From Acetobacter sp. (GTDB taxonomy: Bacteria; Pseudomonadota; Alphaproteobacteria; Acetobacterales; Acetobacteraceae): a stretch of DNA of 64,000 nucleotides. Location: NCBI GenBank assembly GCA_017413025.1, contig JAFPVE010000011.1:1-64000 (forward strand), in the 5' to 3' direction. Below, one piece after another: positions 63,698 to 64,000 of this stretch. The notes beneath the pieces were generated by a model that was not told the DNA's origin, ran no database searches, and saw only the letters and a list, made by a program, of their open reading frames with translations. The position numbers and the translations under genes were made by a program. Position 1 is the first letter of the stretch. Each line of letters begins with the position of its first letter.

Positions 63698-64000
63698 TCA
63701 CGAGAATACTTCAGCTTTCGCGGATATCATTTCCTGACAACGCTGATCGCACTCCTCTTTATAAGATATCGATGGAGTAGCATACACTTTTTTTAACCGT
63801 TCTGTAAAAGCAAAAACCATTCTGCGCGTTGCTTCTGTAAAAACCGCGCCAATAGCAGCTTGAAGCAAAAGAGAGCGTAATTCAAAATCAACAAAAAACT
63901 TCACGCAACACCCTCGATCGTGCGGCAAAAACACCCATTGATTATATAAATAACGAAATGGTCCCCGTTCATAGCGCACTGTAATAGTTGATGGCTCATC
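63698..64000 (-). CDS. COQ10/RatA-like START-domain protein (partial)
   Basis: The C-terminal ~100 residues; the start is beyond the right edge and the frame is open to base 64000. GPFRYLYNQWVFLP, VKFFVDFELRSLLLQAAIGAVF and TEATRRMVFAFTERLKKVY match the polyketide-cyclase/START family that includes COQ10, a ubiquinone-binding protein, and RatA. In alphaproteobacteria this gene is commonly near pncC, as here. The last ~20 residues (KEECDQRCQEMISAKAEVFS) are extra. Confidence 0.85.
   Translation of the reverse strand, partial: DEPSTITVRYERGPFRYLYNQWVFLPHDRGCCVKFFVDFELRSLLLQAAIGAVFTEATRRMVFAFTERLKKVYATPSISYKEECDQRCQEMISAKAEVFS

Overview
The window is AT-rich chromosomal DNA from an alphaproteobacterium. 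Support for that: fused ispDF, ALA synthase (C4 haem pathway), an NDUFS4-type complex I subunit, the DUF177-rpmF-plsX-fabH cluster, the glnD/mutS/murJ set, a purB-C-S-Q-L-bolA-grxD run, a Tim44-domain protein and a COQ10-type protein. The gene set would fit Rhodospirillales/Acetobacteraceae, perhaps host-associated, but nothing here fixes a genus. Almost all of it is ordinary chromosome. I see no prophage, insertion sequence or CRISPR array.

Layout. 1-282: 5' end and leader of a 16S rRNA gene on the minus strand. 283-9348: sugar-nucleotide epimerase, DUF192, metallo-hydrolase, host-attachment family, two tRNAs, complex I subunit, ispDF, dusB, a frameshifted small gene, pgk and gap. 9349-12792: a small pilus-like island of three TadE/TadG-type proteins and a proline-rich lipoprotein, with a poly-G tract inside a predicted promoter. 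12968-17127: hemA, a DnaA-box cluster that could be oriC, a small protein and an Atm1-type ABC exporter. 17361-35522: NUDIX, glnD, mutS, thrC, M16 peptidase, pmbA, Tim44 protein, methyltransferase, gshB, two envelope glycosyltransferases, trxB. 35523-45980: a contracted secreted TPR paralogue, UdgX, murJ, AI-2E-type permease, tRNA-Pro, the fatty-acid/phospholipid start cluster, BamE and S21. 46290-51480: remnant of a DUF499 ATPase, metC, EEP-family hydrolase, cardiolipin synthase, YraN. 51716-58248: grxD, bolA and the purine operon with a Rap1a/Tai-like secreted protein inside it. 58510-64000: YjbE/TerC protein, the full-length secreted TPR paralogue, lytic transglycosylase, pncC, a coiled-coil small protein and a COQ10/RatA-like protein cut by the window edge.

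The most unusual signals are: (1) short perfect tandem duplications (units 10-18 bp, 2-3 copies) in many intergenic gaps and once in the trxB coding start; (2) a promoter whose -35/-10 spacer contains ten consecutive G on the coding strand, a possible phase-variation switch for the TadG/TadE pair; (3) two dispersed copies of a secreted TPR module with a shared palindrome upstream, one holding four 43-residue repeats and the other one; (4) a DnaA-box/GANTC cluster; (5) a DUF499 ATPase gene reduced to its two ends. Start sites were chosen by Shine-Dalgarno match and family length; product names come from reading motifs, with no database search.
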